A stretch of DNA of 64,000 nt. Source: CALXOD01 sp964402715 (GTDB lineage: Bacteria; Verrucomicrobiota; Lentisphaeria; Victivallales; Victivallaceae). Below the pieces are notes generated by a model. The model saw nothing but the letters and a program-made list of their open reading frames with translations. It was not told the DNA's origin and made no database searches. The position numbers and the translations under genes were made by a program. The stretch lies in assembly GCA_964402715.1 (NCBI GenBank), contig CAYODJ010000003.1, positions 1 through 64,000 on the forward strand, written 5' to 3'. Shown here piece by piece: positions 29,001 to 37,553 of the stretch (positions are counted from its first letter, which is position 1; each line of letters opens with the position of its first letter).

Positions 29001-30449
29001 CCGTCCGCAAGAATATCGGTAAAGCTGGTTTCAGAGGTCGGAGTCGGCACCATCGCAGCCGGTGTTGCAAAAGCCGGCGCGGATGTTATCTTGATCAGCG
29101 GATATGACGGAGGTACAGGTGCGTCGCCGTTGACCAGCATCAAACATGCGGGTCTGCCATGGGAGCTGGGATTGGCGGAAACACAGCAGACTCTCGTGCT
29201 GAATCACCTGCGCAGCAGAGTTAAATTGCAAGTTGACGGTCAATTGAAAACTGGCAGGGATGTGGCAATCGGAGCCCTGCTTGGCGCCGAGGAGTTTGGA
29301 TTCGCGACAACCCTGTTGGTGTGCCTGGGCTGCGTCATGATGCGCCATTGCCACACCAACGCCTGTCCTGTCGGTGTGGCAACGCAGGATCCTGAACTGC
29401 GCCGCTGTTTCGCCGGCAAGCCGGAATACATAGAGCATTTCTTGCTGATGCTGGCGTCTGAAGTCCGTGGGATACTTGCGACGCTGGGACTGCGGACTTT
29501 GAATGAGGCAGTCGGACGCAGCGATCTGCTGGAGGTCGATGGCGCGGAAGATTTTTTCAAGATCAAGAACATCAATCTCAACAATGTCTTCAAGCGACAT
29601 TCTGACGACAGCCAGCGCTTTGTGGAGAGTCCGGCACGCGCACGGGGATTCGATGCCCGTGTGCTCATTCCCAAGTTGCGGGACACACTCAGCACCGGCA
29701 CGCCGGTCGAGCTGGAACAGAACATCGCCAATGTGGATCGCAGCTGCGGTGCCGGGATTTCCGGGGAGATCGCACGCCGCTTTGGAGCGAAAGGCCTTCC
29801 TGAAGGAACCGTGCGCATCAGATTACGTGGATGCGCGGGACAGAGTTTCGGTGCCTTCCTGGCTCCCGGCGTAACACTTGAACTGATCGGAGACGCAAAC
29901 GATTTTGTCGGAAAAGGTTTGTCGGGGGGAGTCATCATCATCAGAGCTCCGGAAACGGCCGCGTATGTTCCCTCCGAAAGCGTTATCGCGGGAAACGTGG
30001 TAGGATATGGAGCAACTGCGGGAAAGATTTTCCTCAACGGACTTGTGGGCGAACGGTTCGCGATTCGCAACAGCGGCAGCACTATAGTGCTTGAAGGCGG
30101 AGGTGATCACGGCTGCGAATATATGACAGGAGGATGTGTTGCGGTGCTTGGACCTGTCGGAGTCAATTTCGGAGCAGGTATGTCCGGGGGTATTGCCTAC
30201 GTCTACGACTGCAACAATGATTTCGATCTCAAGTGCAACCCCGATACGGTGGATCTGGAATCAGTGCCGCCAAACAGCGACGATGAAAGTAGACTGTTGT
30301 CGTTGATACATGAGCATTACGCGGCGACAGGAAGCCAGAAAGCCGCGTGCATCCTGAACAACTGGACGGCGGAACGCGGTCGTTTTGTCAAGGTTTTCCC
30401 GGTCGAGTATCGAAAGCAGCTTATGGCGAAATCCCACACTCTAAGATAG
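26001..30449 (+). CDS. gltB: Glutamate synthase, large subunit
   Basis: Transfers the amide of glutamine to 2-oxoglutarate. The 1482-residue protein has an N-terminal class II amidotransferase domain with the nucleophile Cys33 (DSCGVG) after a propeptide, and HNGEINTIKGN. The central and FMN-binding (beta/alpha)8 domains follow, with GEGGEDP, KPGEGGQLPG and SGYDGGTGASP. The 3Fe-4S cysteines are in CLGCVMMRHCHTNACPVGVA (20). A C-terminal GXGXG beta-helix ends the protein. The ATG at 26001 has GAGGAG nine bases upstream, and the propeptide length then matches the family. It is divergent from glnN, preceded by its own sigma-54-type promoter, and followed by gltD after 41 bases. Confidence 0.96.
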   Translation: MVQSCIGRPLPAFRRGLPTECGLYHPGNEHDSCGVGLVADLHCRPSRQIVEMGLEVLNKLMHRGASGSDPDTGDGAGILTSLPDTFFRACVPFSLPERGRYAVAMIFGGEDASDAIEKELEFRGFVVLGWRTVPVNPDAIGKAARRTQPAIRQCFVGTGGSTDPKAFDRQLFVARRVLEKKFPHITFCSFSRTSIVYKGLMLATQLEKFFPDLAEPLFNSPLALVHQRFSTNTFPSWAMAHPFRYLAHNGEINTIKGNLNQQRAREMSLKSPLFGDALKECLPLIDAPTSDSAALDRMLELLVLSGRTLPHAMLMLIPQAWGAKYHLGRDVRAFFEYHSALMEPWDGPAAVAFSDGINAGAMLDRNGLRPARYALTDDGIFVLASESGVADLPAGHVLRRGRLSPGEMIWCDLENHRLVDDREIKNTLARQAPYRRWVEENRITVHGLFDSVMPPPPMSDLRRRLNIFHWSREDVEVIVKPMALNGYEPTGSMGNDSAMAVFSHRHPLLYNYFKQLFAQVTNPPIDPIREELVMSLVTYIGNHGNILEETPEHARLIKLPRPVLTDEDLQRLTHVRIDGFNSFVLKTGWNGDLRESLDLLAKTAKDKVLSGQRILILSDRDLPHGDVPMPALLALGAVNRALVNAGLRPPVGLIVQSGEVREVMHYALLLGFGATAIHPYLALQCVRQLCADGNIPLDPAKATENYIHAVDKGLLKIMSKMGISTLRSYRSAQMFEAVGLDQSVIDSYFPGTTSRIGGLRLEDIARETAERCEKAERRKLLTSGGEYAWRLDGEQHLWTPQSLTLFRRAVQNNDAEVYRQYADEINNQSGRPCTLRSLFRFRRGEPIPVEDVESAEVIVRRFVSGAMSLGSLSPEAHEAIAVAMNRLGAMSNCGEGGEDPLRATPGAHGERRDSAIRQVASGRFGVTLEYLAGARDLQIKMAQGAKPGEGGQLPGYKVDEEIARVRHSTPGVTLISPPPHHDIYSIEDLAQLISDLRNVNPSARISVKLVSEVGVGTIAAGVAKAGADVILISGYDGGTGASPLTSIKHAGLPWELGLAETQQTLVLNHLRSRVKLQVDGQLKTGRDVAIGALLGAEEFGFATTLLVCLGCVMMRHCHTNACPVGVATQDPELRRCFAGKPEYIEHFLLMLASEVRGILATLGLRTLNEAVGRSDLLEVDGAEDFFKIKNINLNNVFKRHSDDSQRFVESPARARGFDARVLIPKLRDTLSTGTPVELEQNIANVDRSCGAGISGEIARRFGAKGLPEGTVRIRLRGCAGQSFGAFLAPGVTLELIGDANDFVGKGLSGGVIIIRAPETAAYVPSESVIAGNVVGYGATAGKIFLNGLVGERFAIRNSGSTIVLEGGGDHGCEYMTGGCVAVLGPVGVNFGAGMSGGIAYVYDCNNDFDLKCNPDTVDLESVPPNSDDESRLLSLIHEHYAATGSQKAACILNNWTAERGRFVKVFPVEYRKQLMAKSHTLR

Positions 30450-30490
30450 CAAACTTGATACCGCATGATTCGGAGATTACGAGCACAGTC

Positions 30491-31801
30491 ATGGAAAAAA
30501 ATTTCTTGCACATCTCTCGCATAGGCGACGTGTATCGGCCGATCGCCGAAAGGGTCGCCGATTTTGACGAAGTCGAACGGATTCTTTCTCATGAGGAAAT
30601 CATCGAGCAGAGTTCGCGATGCATGCACTGCGGCATTCCGTTCTGTCATGGCAGCGGCTGTCCGCTGGGGAATCCGGTTCCTGATATTCACGAACAGATT
30701 CGTAGCGGAAACCTGAGAGCTGCATGGGATCTGCTTGAATCCACCAGTCCCATGCCGGAATTCACCGCCCGCATCTGTCCGGCGCTGTGCGAAGGCAGCT
30801 GCACTCTCCAGCTGATCAGGGAGCCAGTCATGGTCAGACAGATCGAAAAGTACATCGTCGAAAACGCTTTTGCCCAGGCTTGGGTTTCACCGCCGTTGCC
30901 GCTTACCGACAATCATCGAGATGTCGCGATTGTTGGCTCCGGACCGGCTGGGCTTGGCGCGGCCATGCTGCTGCGCCGCGCAGGCTGTCATGTGACTGTC
31001 TTCGAGAAGAGGCACCTTCCCGGCGGGCTGCTGCGGTATGGCATTCCGTCATTCAAACTGGATCGGTCGATCGTCGACAGAAGAATAGAGCTCATGAAGG
31101 CCTCCGGCATCACGTTCCGCTGTGATACGGCAATTGGAACAGACGTGTCCTACCATTTCCTGTTACGTTCGTTTGACGCCGTCATATTGGCAACGGGAAC
31201 GCCAACTCCGCGGAATATCGACGTTGAAAACCGCGGGCTTGAGGGCATAGAATTTGCTCTGGATTATCTCAATGGCTGTGTTTCGGCTGCTGGCAAAAAG
31301 GTCGTTATCATCGGCGGAGGTGATACCGGTGCGGATTGCGCGGGCCTCGCCAACAGGCAGGGCGCCGCAAGTGTGACGCAGATCGAGATCATGCCCAAAC
31401 CGCCGCTGACTCGCTCCGATTCGACGCCATGGCCGATGTGGCCTTATATGTTCCGCACATCCTCCAGCCATCAGGAGGGCGTAGTGCGCCGCTGGAATCT
31501 TCAGACCACAAGCTTCGTGGGGCGAGACGGCGCGGTCTGTGCAGTTGATGTCGCGCCTGTGCAGTGGAAATGTTCGCAGACAGGGCGGCCACTGCAATTC
31601 ACGCCATCTTCCGGAAAACATGAACAAGTCCCGGCGGATCTGGTCTTGCTGGCAATGGGATTTCTCAAACCAGAGCCTGCGATTGCGGCTCGCAATGTTT
31701 TCATCGCCGGTGACGCCGCGAACGGACCGTCACTTGTGGTGCGCGCCATAGCGGACGCCATCAAAGTCAGTAGAACCGTCCAACAATTCTTGGGAGTATG
31801 A
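30491..31801 (+). CDS. gltD: Glutamate synthase, small subunit (FAD/Fe-S oxidoreductase)
   Basis: Feeds electrons from NAD(P)H to GltB. The 436-residue protein has the [4Fe-4S] ligands at C44, C47, C52 and C57 (CMHCGIPFCHGSGC), a second set in ICPALCEGSC, an FAD site in GSGPAGLGAA and an NAD(P)H site in GGGDTGADC. It ends with FIAGDAANGPSLVVRAI. It is about 35-50 residues shorter than typical GltD; the segment between AMGFLKPEP and NVFIAGD is strongly contracted. The ATG at 30491 begins the conserved N-terminus (FLHISRIGDVYRP). It sits 41 bases after gltB and three before dapF. Confidence 0.94.
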   Translation: MEKNFLHISRIGDVYRPIAERVADFDEVERILSHEEIIEQSSRCMHCGIPFCHGSGCPLGNPVPDIHEQIRSGNLRAAWDLLESTSPMPEFTARICPALCEGSCTLQLIREPVMVRQIEKYIVENAFAQAWVSPPLPLTDNHRDVAIVGSGPAGLGAAMLLRRAGCHVTVFEKRHLPGGLLRYGIPSFKLDRSIVDRRIELMKASGITFRCDTAIGTDVSYHFLLRSFDAVILATGTPTPRNIDVENRGLEGIEFALDYLNGCVSAAGKKVVIIGGGDTGADCAGLANRQGAASVTQIEIMPKPPLTRSDSTPWPMWPYMFRTSSSHQEGVVRRWNLQTTSFVGRDGAVCAVDVAPVQWKCSQTGRPLQFTPSSGKHEQVPADLVLLAMGFLKPEPAIAARNVFIAGDAANGPSLVVRAIADAIKVSRTVQQFLGV

Positions 31802-31804
31802 AAC

Positions 31805-32581
31805 ATGCGGTTTGTTAAATATCACGGACTGGGAAATGATTTTGTTCTCGTAAATTCCGACGAGGAGCCACGTGCCGATTTTAGGGAGATCGCCAAGTCC
31901 GTCTGCGATCGGCATTTCGGCATCGGCGCGGACGGCCTGGTGACTCTGAAACGCATCGGCGACAAGCGTTTCGAAATGAGAATTTACAATTCAGACGGAA
32001 CCGAAACCGAAATGTGCGGCAACGCTACACGATGTGCCGCGGATTACATCGCGCAAGAGGGACTGGCGACCGGCTCCGAGTTTGAATTATCCACTCGCGC
32101 GGGGCTGATACTGCCGCGCCTGCTTGCCGACCACAGCATCAGAGTCGACATGGGGGAACCGCATGTGGGAGATGTGGAGATCACTTTAAACCGCTTCACC
32201 GGAACCGATGTGTCCATGGGCAATCCGCACTTCGTTGTTTTTGTCCGGGACATCGACACAATCCGTCTGGAGACCGACGGTCCGGAAATGGAACATCATC
32301 CGCACTTTCCGCAGAAAAGCAATATCGAATTCGTGCAGGTGCTGGATCGCCGCCATGTGCGCATGCGGGTATGGGAACGCGGCTGCGGGATCACACTGGC
32401 CTGCGGCACCGGGAGCAGCGCCACGTGCGTGGCCGGCGTAGTCACCGGCCGCACGGAACGTCACATCACGGTTCAGTTGGACGGCGGCAGGCTGGATATT
32501 GAATGGAATGAAGCGGATAATCACGTGTATATGACGGGGCCCGCGACACGGGTTTTCTCCGGGGACTATTTAATTGATTAA
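31805..32581 (+). CDS. dapF: Diaminopimelate epimerase
   Basis: Converts LL-DAP to meso-DAP for lysine and peptidoglycan. The 258-residue protein begins FVKYHGLGNDF. It carries the two catalytic cysteines, Cys71 in CGNATRC and Cys200 in ACGTGSSA, with MGNPHFV between them. The ATG follows the gltD stop by three bases and dapL starts 17 bases after its stop, so the four genes gltB-gltD-dapF-dapL look like one transcription unit. It acts on the product of the neighbouring DapL. Confidence 0.96.
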   Translation: MRFVKYHGLGNDFVLVNSDEEPRADFREIAKSVCDRHFGIGADGLVTLKRIGDKRFEMRIYNSDGTETEMCGNATRCAADYIAQEGLATGSEFELSTRAGLILPRLLADHSIRVDMGEPHVGDVEITLNRFTGTDVSMGNPHFVVFVRDIDTIRLETDGPEMEHHPHFPQKSNIEFVQVLDRRHVRMRVWERGCGITLACGTGSSATCVAGVVTGRTERHITVQLDGGRLDIEWNEADNHVYMTGPATRVFSGDYLID

Positions 32582-32598
32582 ATTGAAGAGGCATCGGA

Positions 32599-33783
32599 AT
32601 GTTTGCGACAAATCCTTTCTACCAGGAACTTTCGGAAAATTATCTGTTCGCTGAAATCGCCCAGAAAGTTACAGCCGTCAGCAAAACCAATCCACAGGAG
32701 AAAATAATCCGTCTGGGGATAGGCGACGTGACGCTGCCGTTGGCTCCCGCCGTCATTGCGGCGTTGCATCGTGCGGTGGACGAGATGGCGTCGGCAAGGA
32801 CATTCCGCGGATATGGACCGGAGCAGGGATATGAATTTTTGCGGGCAATTATCTGCGATCACGATTACAGACACCGCAAGATCGATATCGCCGAAAATGA
32901 AATCTTCATCAGCGACGGCGCCAAATGTGACGTGGCCAACATTCAGGAGCTATTTGCACACGACTGCCGGATTGCCATCTGCGATCCGGTCTACCCGGTC
33001 TACAGAGACAGCAACCTGATGGCCGGAAGGAAAGCTACCCTGCAATATCTCCCCTGCACCGAGGCCACAGGTTTTCTGCCGGAACCTCCCCGCAATCAGG
33101 TGGATGTAGTTTATTTATGCTCTCCGAACAATCCGACCGGCGCAGCATTCACAAGAGAGCAACTGTCGGCGTGGGTGCAATACGCGCAGCGCGAAGGGGC
33201 GCTGCTGTTGTTCGACTCTGCATACGAGGCTTACATCGGCGATCCGACGCTTCCACGGAGCATCTATGAAATTCCCGGCTCCAGAGAAGTGGCTGTTGAA
33301 TTCCGTTCTTTCTCCAAGACGGCCGGATTCACCGGTCTGCGATGCGCGTATTGCGTGATCCCAAGCGATATTCCAAAACAACTGCATGCGTTGTGGCGGC
33401 GGCGTCAGAGCACGAAATTCAACGGCGTTTCCTACCCCGTGCAACGTGCGGCAGAAGCTGCTTATTCCGATGACGGACTGGCTCAAATTTCATTGCAAAT
33501 TGAATATTACAAGAGAAACGCACGCACCATTCGCACCGGTCTGACGGATGCCGGAATGACCGTCTTCGGCGGAGAACACTCGCCATACGTCTGGTGGAAA
33601 TTGCCCCGCGGCACAAGCTCGATCGCGTTCTTTGACAGGCTGCTCCACGAATGTCATGTGGTAGGCACGCCAGGCTCCGGCTTCGGCAGCTGCGGCGAAG
33701 GCTATTTCCGTCTGACCGGTTTCAGCAGCTGCGAAGACACTCACGAGGCTGTGGCCAGGATTGTCGCCCGATATTTGAAATGA
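32599..33783 (+). CDS. dapL: LL-diaminopimelate aminotransferase
   Basis: PLP-dependent enzyme that makes LL-DAP directly from tetrahydrodipicolinate with glutamate as amino donor, bypassing the succinylase and acetylase branches. The 394-residue length and motifs (LGIGDVTLPL, RGYGPEQGYE, SDGAKCDVANIQELF, CSPNNPTGA) fit DapL. The PLP lysine is K240 in SFSKTAGF. GAGG upstream supports the ATG. It is placed right after dapF and downstream of glutamate synthase, whose product it consumes. DapL occurs in plants, Chlamydiae and other PVC bacteria, cyanobacteria and some anaerobes, which helps the taxonomic guess. Confidence 0.95.
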   Translation: MFATNPFYQELSENYLFAEIAQKVTAVSKTNPQEKIIRLGIGDVTLPLAPAVIAALHRAVDEMASARTFRGYGPEQGYEFLRAIICDHDYRHRKIDIAENEIFISDGAKCDVANIQELFAHDCRIAICDPVYPVYRDSNLMAGRKATLQYLPCTEATGFLPEPPRNQVDVVYLCSPNNPTGAAFTREQLSAWVQYAQREGALLLFDSAYEAYIGDPTLPRSIYEIPGSREVAVEFRSFSKTAGFTGLRCAYCVIPSDIPKQLHALWRRRQSTKFNGVSYPVQRAAEAAYSDDGLAQISLQIEYYKRNARTIRTGLTDAGMTVFGGEHSPYVWWKLPRGTSSIAFFDRLLHECHVVGTPGSGFGSCGEGYFRLTGFSSCEDTHEAVARIVARYLK

Positions 33784-33800
33784 GCACTTCTCGTCGCTAT

Positions 33801-33820
33801 ATTATGCAATCATGCATAAT
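33801..33820. promoter_or_regulatory. Perfect 8-bp inverted repeat spanning the activator start codon
   Basis: ATTATGCA (33801-33808), loop ATCA, TGCATAAT (33813-33820). The ATG at 33812-33814 lies across the loop and right arm. As DNA this could be an operator; as RNA it would hide the start codon. No Shine-Dalgarno is apparent upstream. Confidence 0.55.
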
Positions 33821-35353
33821 CAACTTGCAGCCGAAATCGCGGTGCTTCGCGAAATTAGCGCTTCCGTCGTCCATGAACGAAACATTTCCGCGCTGCTCGA
33901 CAGGGTTCTGACGATCCTACACCACCAAATGGGCATGCTGCGTGGAACTTTCACCCTCCGGCAAGGCAACGTATTCGCCATCGAGGCGTCGCATGGCTTG
34001 GACGAAGAAGAAAGACGCCGCGGCCGCTATCATCCCGGAGAGGGAATCACTGGAATTGTTGCGGAAACCGGCAAGCCGCTCCTGGTGGAGGACATTGCAA
34101 AGGATAAGCGGTTTCTTGACCGCACAGGGGTCCGACGAGAGGAACAGCACATGGCGTTCCTCTGCGTTCCTGTCTTCTACCGAGAACAGGTGGTTGGAAC
34201 CCTGAGTATCGAACGAAGGGTAACCCCGAACGTCTGTCTGGAAGAGGATCTCAAACTGCTGGAAATCGTAGGAAACCTGACGGCGGAGGCTGTTTCCGCT
34301 TGCCGGATGGAGCATGAGGAGAGGCGTCTTCTGCTGGATGAAAACCGCAAACTGCGGGAGGCGCTTCGCAACAGCGGCAATCCCGGACAACTGATTGGAA
34401 ACTGTCGGACCATGCAGCGGATTTATGAATTAATCCGACAGGTTGCACCCAGCAGCGCCACCGTGTTGATCAGGGGGAGCTCGGGCACGGGGAAAGAATT
34501 GGTGGCGCAGGCGATTCGGAATCTCAGTCCGCGTGCCACAAAACCGTTCGTCATTATAAACTGCGCGGCACTGCCGGAGAATTTGGTTGAAAGTGAACTT
34601 TTCGGTCATGAAAAAGGCGCATTTACAGGCGCCGTCAACCGCAGAATTGGCCGTGCCGAGGCTGCGGACGGCGGAACTCTGTTTCTTGACGAGATCGGAG
34701 ACCTGGCGCTGACAACCCAGGTCAAGCTGCTCCGTTTCATCCAGGAGCGAACTTTCTCCCGTTTAGGCAGTAATGCCGAGATTAAATCAGATGTAAGACT
34801 GCTGTTCGCCACAAGCCGCAATCTGGAACAATTGATGGCGGAAGGAAAATTCAGGGAGGATCTTTATTACAGACTCAATATTTTCCCCATTACGTTGCCG
34901 GACTTATGCAAAAGGCGTTGCGACATTGTCCTGCTCTCTGAACATTTCATCGCAAAGCACAACCTCAAATATGGGAAAAACGTTAAACGCCTCTCCACCC
35001 CTGCCATCAACATGCTGATGGCATATCATTGGCCCGGCAACGTGAGGGAGCTGGAAAACTGCATTGAGCGCGCCGTGTTGACAGCCACTGACGAGTGCAT
35101 TCACAGTTACAATCTGCCTCCCTCGCTTCAGATCGGGCAGGACTCAGGCAGCAGTTTGCTTCCGGACGGGAAAGTCTCTTTCAACACTTTAGTAACGTCT
35201 TTTGAGCGTGAGTTGATTGTCGAAGCACTAAAGCGTAACGACGGCAACATGTCGGCCGCCGCCAGGGAGCTCGATCTTTCGCCGCGCGTGATCCACTACA
35301 AGATAAACCACTACGACATTCACCCGGAGTGGTACCGACGCCGAAACGCCTGA
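33812..35353 (+). CDS. Sigma-54-dependent activator, NifA-like (GAF-AAA+-Fis)
   Basis: Bacterial enhancer-binding protein that would remodel sigma-54 RNA polymerase. The 513-residue protein has an N-terminal GAF domain (about 15-170, with GEGITGIVAETGKPL and FLCVPVFYREQVVGTL). The AAA+ domain has Walker A GSSGTGKE at 222-229, the sigma-54 contact loop GAFTGA at 269-274, Walker B GTLFLDEIGD, and WPGNVREL. A C-terminal Fis-type helix-turn-helix (MSAAARELDLS) follows. There is no receiver domain, so a small ligand or partner protein sensed by the GAF domain is the likely input, as in NifA. Two sigma-54-type promoters lie in the glnN/gltB region 8 kb upstream. The target assignment is inference. 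Confidence 0.92.
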   Translation: MHNQLAAEIAVLREISASVVHERNISALLDRVLTILHHQMGMLRGTFTLRQGNVFAIEASHGLDEEERRRGRYHPGEGITGIVAETGKPLLVEDIAKDKRFLDRTGVRREEQHMAFLCVPVFYREQVVGTLSIERRVTPNVCLEEDLKLLEIVGNLTAEAVSACRMEHEERRLLLDENRKLREALRNSGNPGQLIGNCRTMQRIYELIRQVAPSSATVLIRGSSGTGKELVAQAIRNLSPRATKPFVIINCAALPENLVESELFGHEKGAFTGAVNRRIGRAEAADGGTLFLDEIGDLALTTQVKLLRFIQERTFSRLGSNAEIKSDVRLLFATSRNLEQLMAEGKFREDLYYRLNIFPITLPDLCKRRCDIVLLSEHFIAKHNLKYGKNVKRLSTPAINMLMAYHWPGNVRELENCIERAVLTATDECIHSYNLPPSLQIGQDSGSSLLPDGKVSFNTLVTSFERELIVEALKRNDGNMSAAARELDLSPRVIHYKINHYDIHPEWYRRRNA

Positions 35354-35483
35354 CCATCCCCTAAAAAGCTCTCGCGTAATTCGCCGGATAGGATTGCAGC
35401 CGGACATTGGGTTGGACATTGCACGAGGAGGCGTCCGACACGGTTAAACGTGCGCAAGACACGGGGATCCAGCACGAGTTTAC

Positions 35484-35512
35484 TTGACTAAACAGCACCA
35501 AAAAGTTATATT
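35484..35512 (+). promoter_or_regulatory. Sigma-70 promoter of yebC
   Basis: TTGACT, exactly 17 bases, TATATT, ending 52 bases before the yebC ATG. Good match in both boxes. Confidence 0.65.
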
Positions 35513-35563
35513 AATCGCCGGAATCTACACGTTCCTCACAACGAAAAAAACGGGATGAATCTC

Positions 35564-36319
35564 ATGTCCGGACACAGCAAATGGGCCAATATCAAACATC
35601 AAAAAGAAGCTGCTGATAAAAGAAAAGGTAAAATTTTCTCACGGCTGGGCAAAGAAATTATGGTGGCGGCCAAGATGGGTGGAGGTGATCCGTCCGCCAA
35701 CCCGCGCCTTCGCGCCGCCCTGACAGCCGCCCGAGCCGCAAATATGCCTAATCTCAATATCGAACGTGCCATCAAAAAGGGATGCGGTGAGCTCGGTAAT
35801 GTGGTTTTTAAGGAGATCGTATATGAAGGATATGCCCCAGGCGGCGTTGGAGTCATGGTCGAATGCCTGACTGACAACAGCAACCGCTCTTCCAGTGAGG
35901 TGCGGTTCGCTTTCGATCGCTGCAACGGCAGTATGGCGACCACTGGCGCTGTTGCCCGTATGTTCAACAGGCAGGCGCATTTCGTCATCACCGGGCCGTG
36001 GGCCGATGAAGACAAGCTTATGGATCTGGTTCTCGATGCCGGTGCCAATGATCTGAATGTCGAAGACGGAGTGGCCGAGGTCTGGTCCGATCCTGAAAAC
36101 TTCGAAACATTGGTCAAGGCATTTTCAGATCGACAGATTACCACGGATGCCGCTGAAATCATCCGTCGCCCATCGTCCACGGTGGAGCTCGCCGACCCCG
36201 CAGTTGCCAGACAGGTATTGCGCTTGATCAACCGTCTGGAAGAACTTGATGATGTGCAGCTTGTGACTGCAAATTTCGAAATCGCGGACGAGATTGCGGA
36301 TCAGATCGAGGAGGAATAA
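35564..36319 (+). CDS. yebC: YebC/TACO1 family protein
   Basis: The 251-residue protein begins SGHSKWANIKHQK and contains MGGGDPSANPRLR and VMVECLTDNSNRSSSEVR (within limits), the hallmark of this family. Members were long annotated as transcriptional regulators; more recent work links the family to translation of proline-rich stretches. Which role applies here cannot be told. The ATG at 35564 is preferred to one three codons earlier, because the family start is M-(A/S)-GHSKW and CGGGA is well spaced. It has its own promoter and is not linked to ruvC. Confidence 0.94.
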   Translation: MSGHSKWANIKHQKEAADKRKGKIFSRLGKEIMVAAKMGGGDPSANPRLRAALTAARAANMPNLNIERAIKKGCGELGNVVFKEIVYEGYAPGGVGVMVECLTDNSNRSSSEVRFAFDRCNGSMATTGAVARMFNRQAHFVITGPWADEDKLMDLVLDAGANDLNVEDGVAEVWSDPENFETLVKAFSDRQITTDAAEIIRRPSSTVELADPAVARQVLRLINRLEELDDVQLVTANFEIADEIADQIEEE

Positions 36320-36379
36320 AGCCGGCGCCGGATGCGTCGTCGCATCGGCGAAGAGACTTGTGCTTGGGCCGGCGTTGTT

Positions 36380-37290
36380 GTACGGACTCGTTCCGGAAGA
36401 AAAAGGACTTGATCCTTTTCGGTTGCTTCTGCAGCTTTAGGATGCCGGATTTCGCCTGACTTTCAGTCCGCCCTCCTGGTCTGCCGCCATTCAAACCCTG
36501 GTTCAGCAATTCATCAGGTCAAGGTCAGGACTGTAACGTTGCAGACATAAGATCTCAATGAAAGCTTTATTTTCCGACAGACATTCCCGCAGCTCCTTGC
36601 TGTGACGGACACGCAGTCTGTCCGGAACCGGAAAGATTTTCCTTTGTGAAGAGCGAATCAACCGTTTCAGAAATTGAATCAACAACCGCGCCGTCACGGA
36701 GTTGCGGTAAAACACGAAGCGCATCGAACCGCGATTGGTGACGACGCCGATCTTGTTCTGCTTCCCGGGAGCAGCTTTCACGTATCGCACGGGCGGGTTC
36801 CCCCTTGGGGGCGTAACTTCTCCATTCACATCATCACTGCGTAATCCAGTCCGCCTTCCCGGTGGATTTCCGCCCTTTTTTCAGTGCGCATCCCGCAATG
36901 GCCGGACACTCTTCCGCCAGCCTGACACGAACTTGTTGAGCATTGCGTCCACATGCTCTCCGAAACGGCTTCTGCTGGAAAATCCACATGCCTACATTGC
37001 TCACCGTCCGCACATTCATGTCGACAGAAGATTCCCGCCTGATCAGGTCTGTTCCGTCTGACGCGTCCAGAGCGCAAACGGCAACTTCGGCTGATCCGCG
37101 CAACGATCCGTAACTGCCCGGCGCATCTCCCCTCTTAATGTGGAAACAGCCTCCGGCAAAGACCTTTCGGACATCCTCTGCCGCCGGCTCTCGACGCAGC
37201 CATGCCTCTCTTTCCGTCGAAACACAGGCAACTGCCCTAACAATAGAGCTATCCCGGCCATGAGGAGCGACCTCGCACCGTTTCAACCCT
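36380..37290 (-). pseudogene. IS630-family transposase relic
   Basis: Consecutive frames on the minus strand rebuild an IS630-type transposase. LPFALWTR lies near 37060, then LIRRESSVDMNVRTVSNV and FQQKPFRRACGR. A broken first Asp region follows near 36840, then TARLLIQFLKRLI, HSKELRECLSENK and RYSPDLD. After a one-base shift comes DELLNQGLNGG, ending LQKQPKRIKSFF near 36400. At least three frameshifts and an in-frame stop are needed, so it is dead. Terminal repeats were not identified. The sequence up to 37553 has no recognised gene. Confidence 0.75.
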
Positions 37291-37553
37291 TTCCCGAACA
37301 GCATCATCGTCCGCTTCCGACGTTCATGCGGCTCTTCAGAACCGGGCCTTCCGGTATCCCGAAGTTCCGCCTGTCAATACACGCTTCCTTGCTGATGGAT
37401 TGAACCGGCATCCAGAGTTCGGTTTTGTTCACACGGCGCAATGTCGGTCTATTTCCGGTATTTCTGTTCCGCACCCACAGCTTGCATTTTCGCAAATTTC
37501 AGGCGACACATCCCTTTCTGGATCTGGACGGCAGATATTCCACGGCATTCACC

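Noticed and set aside
31191..31210. GG-N10-GC match inside gltD as a sigma-54 promoter
   Set aside because: It is intragenic and the -12 block lacks the TTGC pattern; likely chance.
36320..36380. GC-rich inverted sequence after yebC as a terminator
   Set aside because: The stem is imperfect and no T-run follows.
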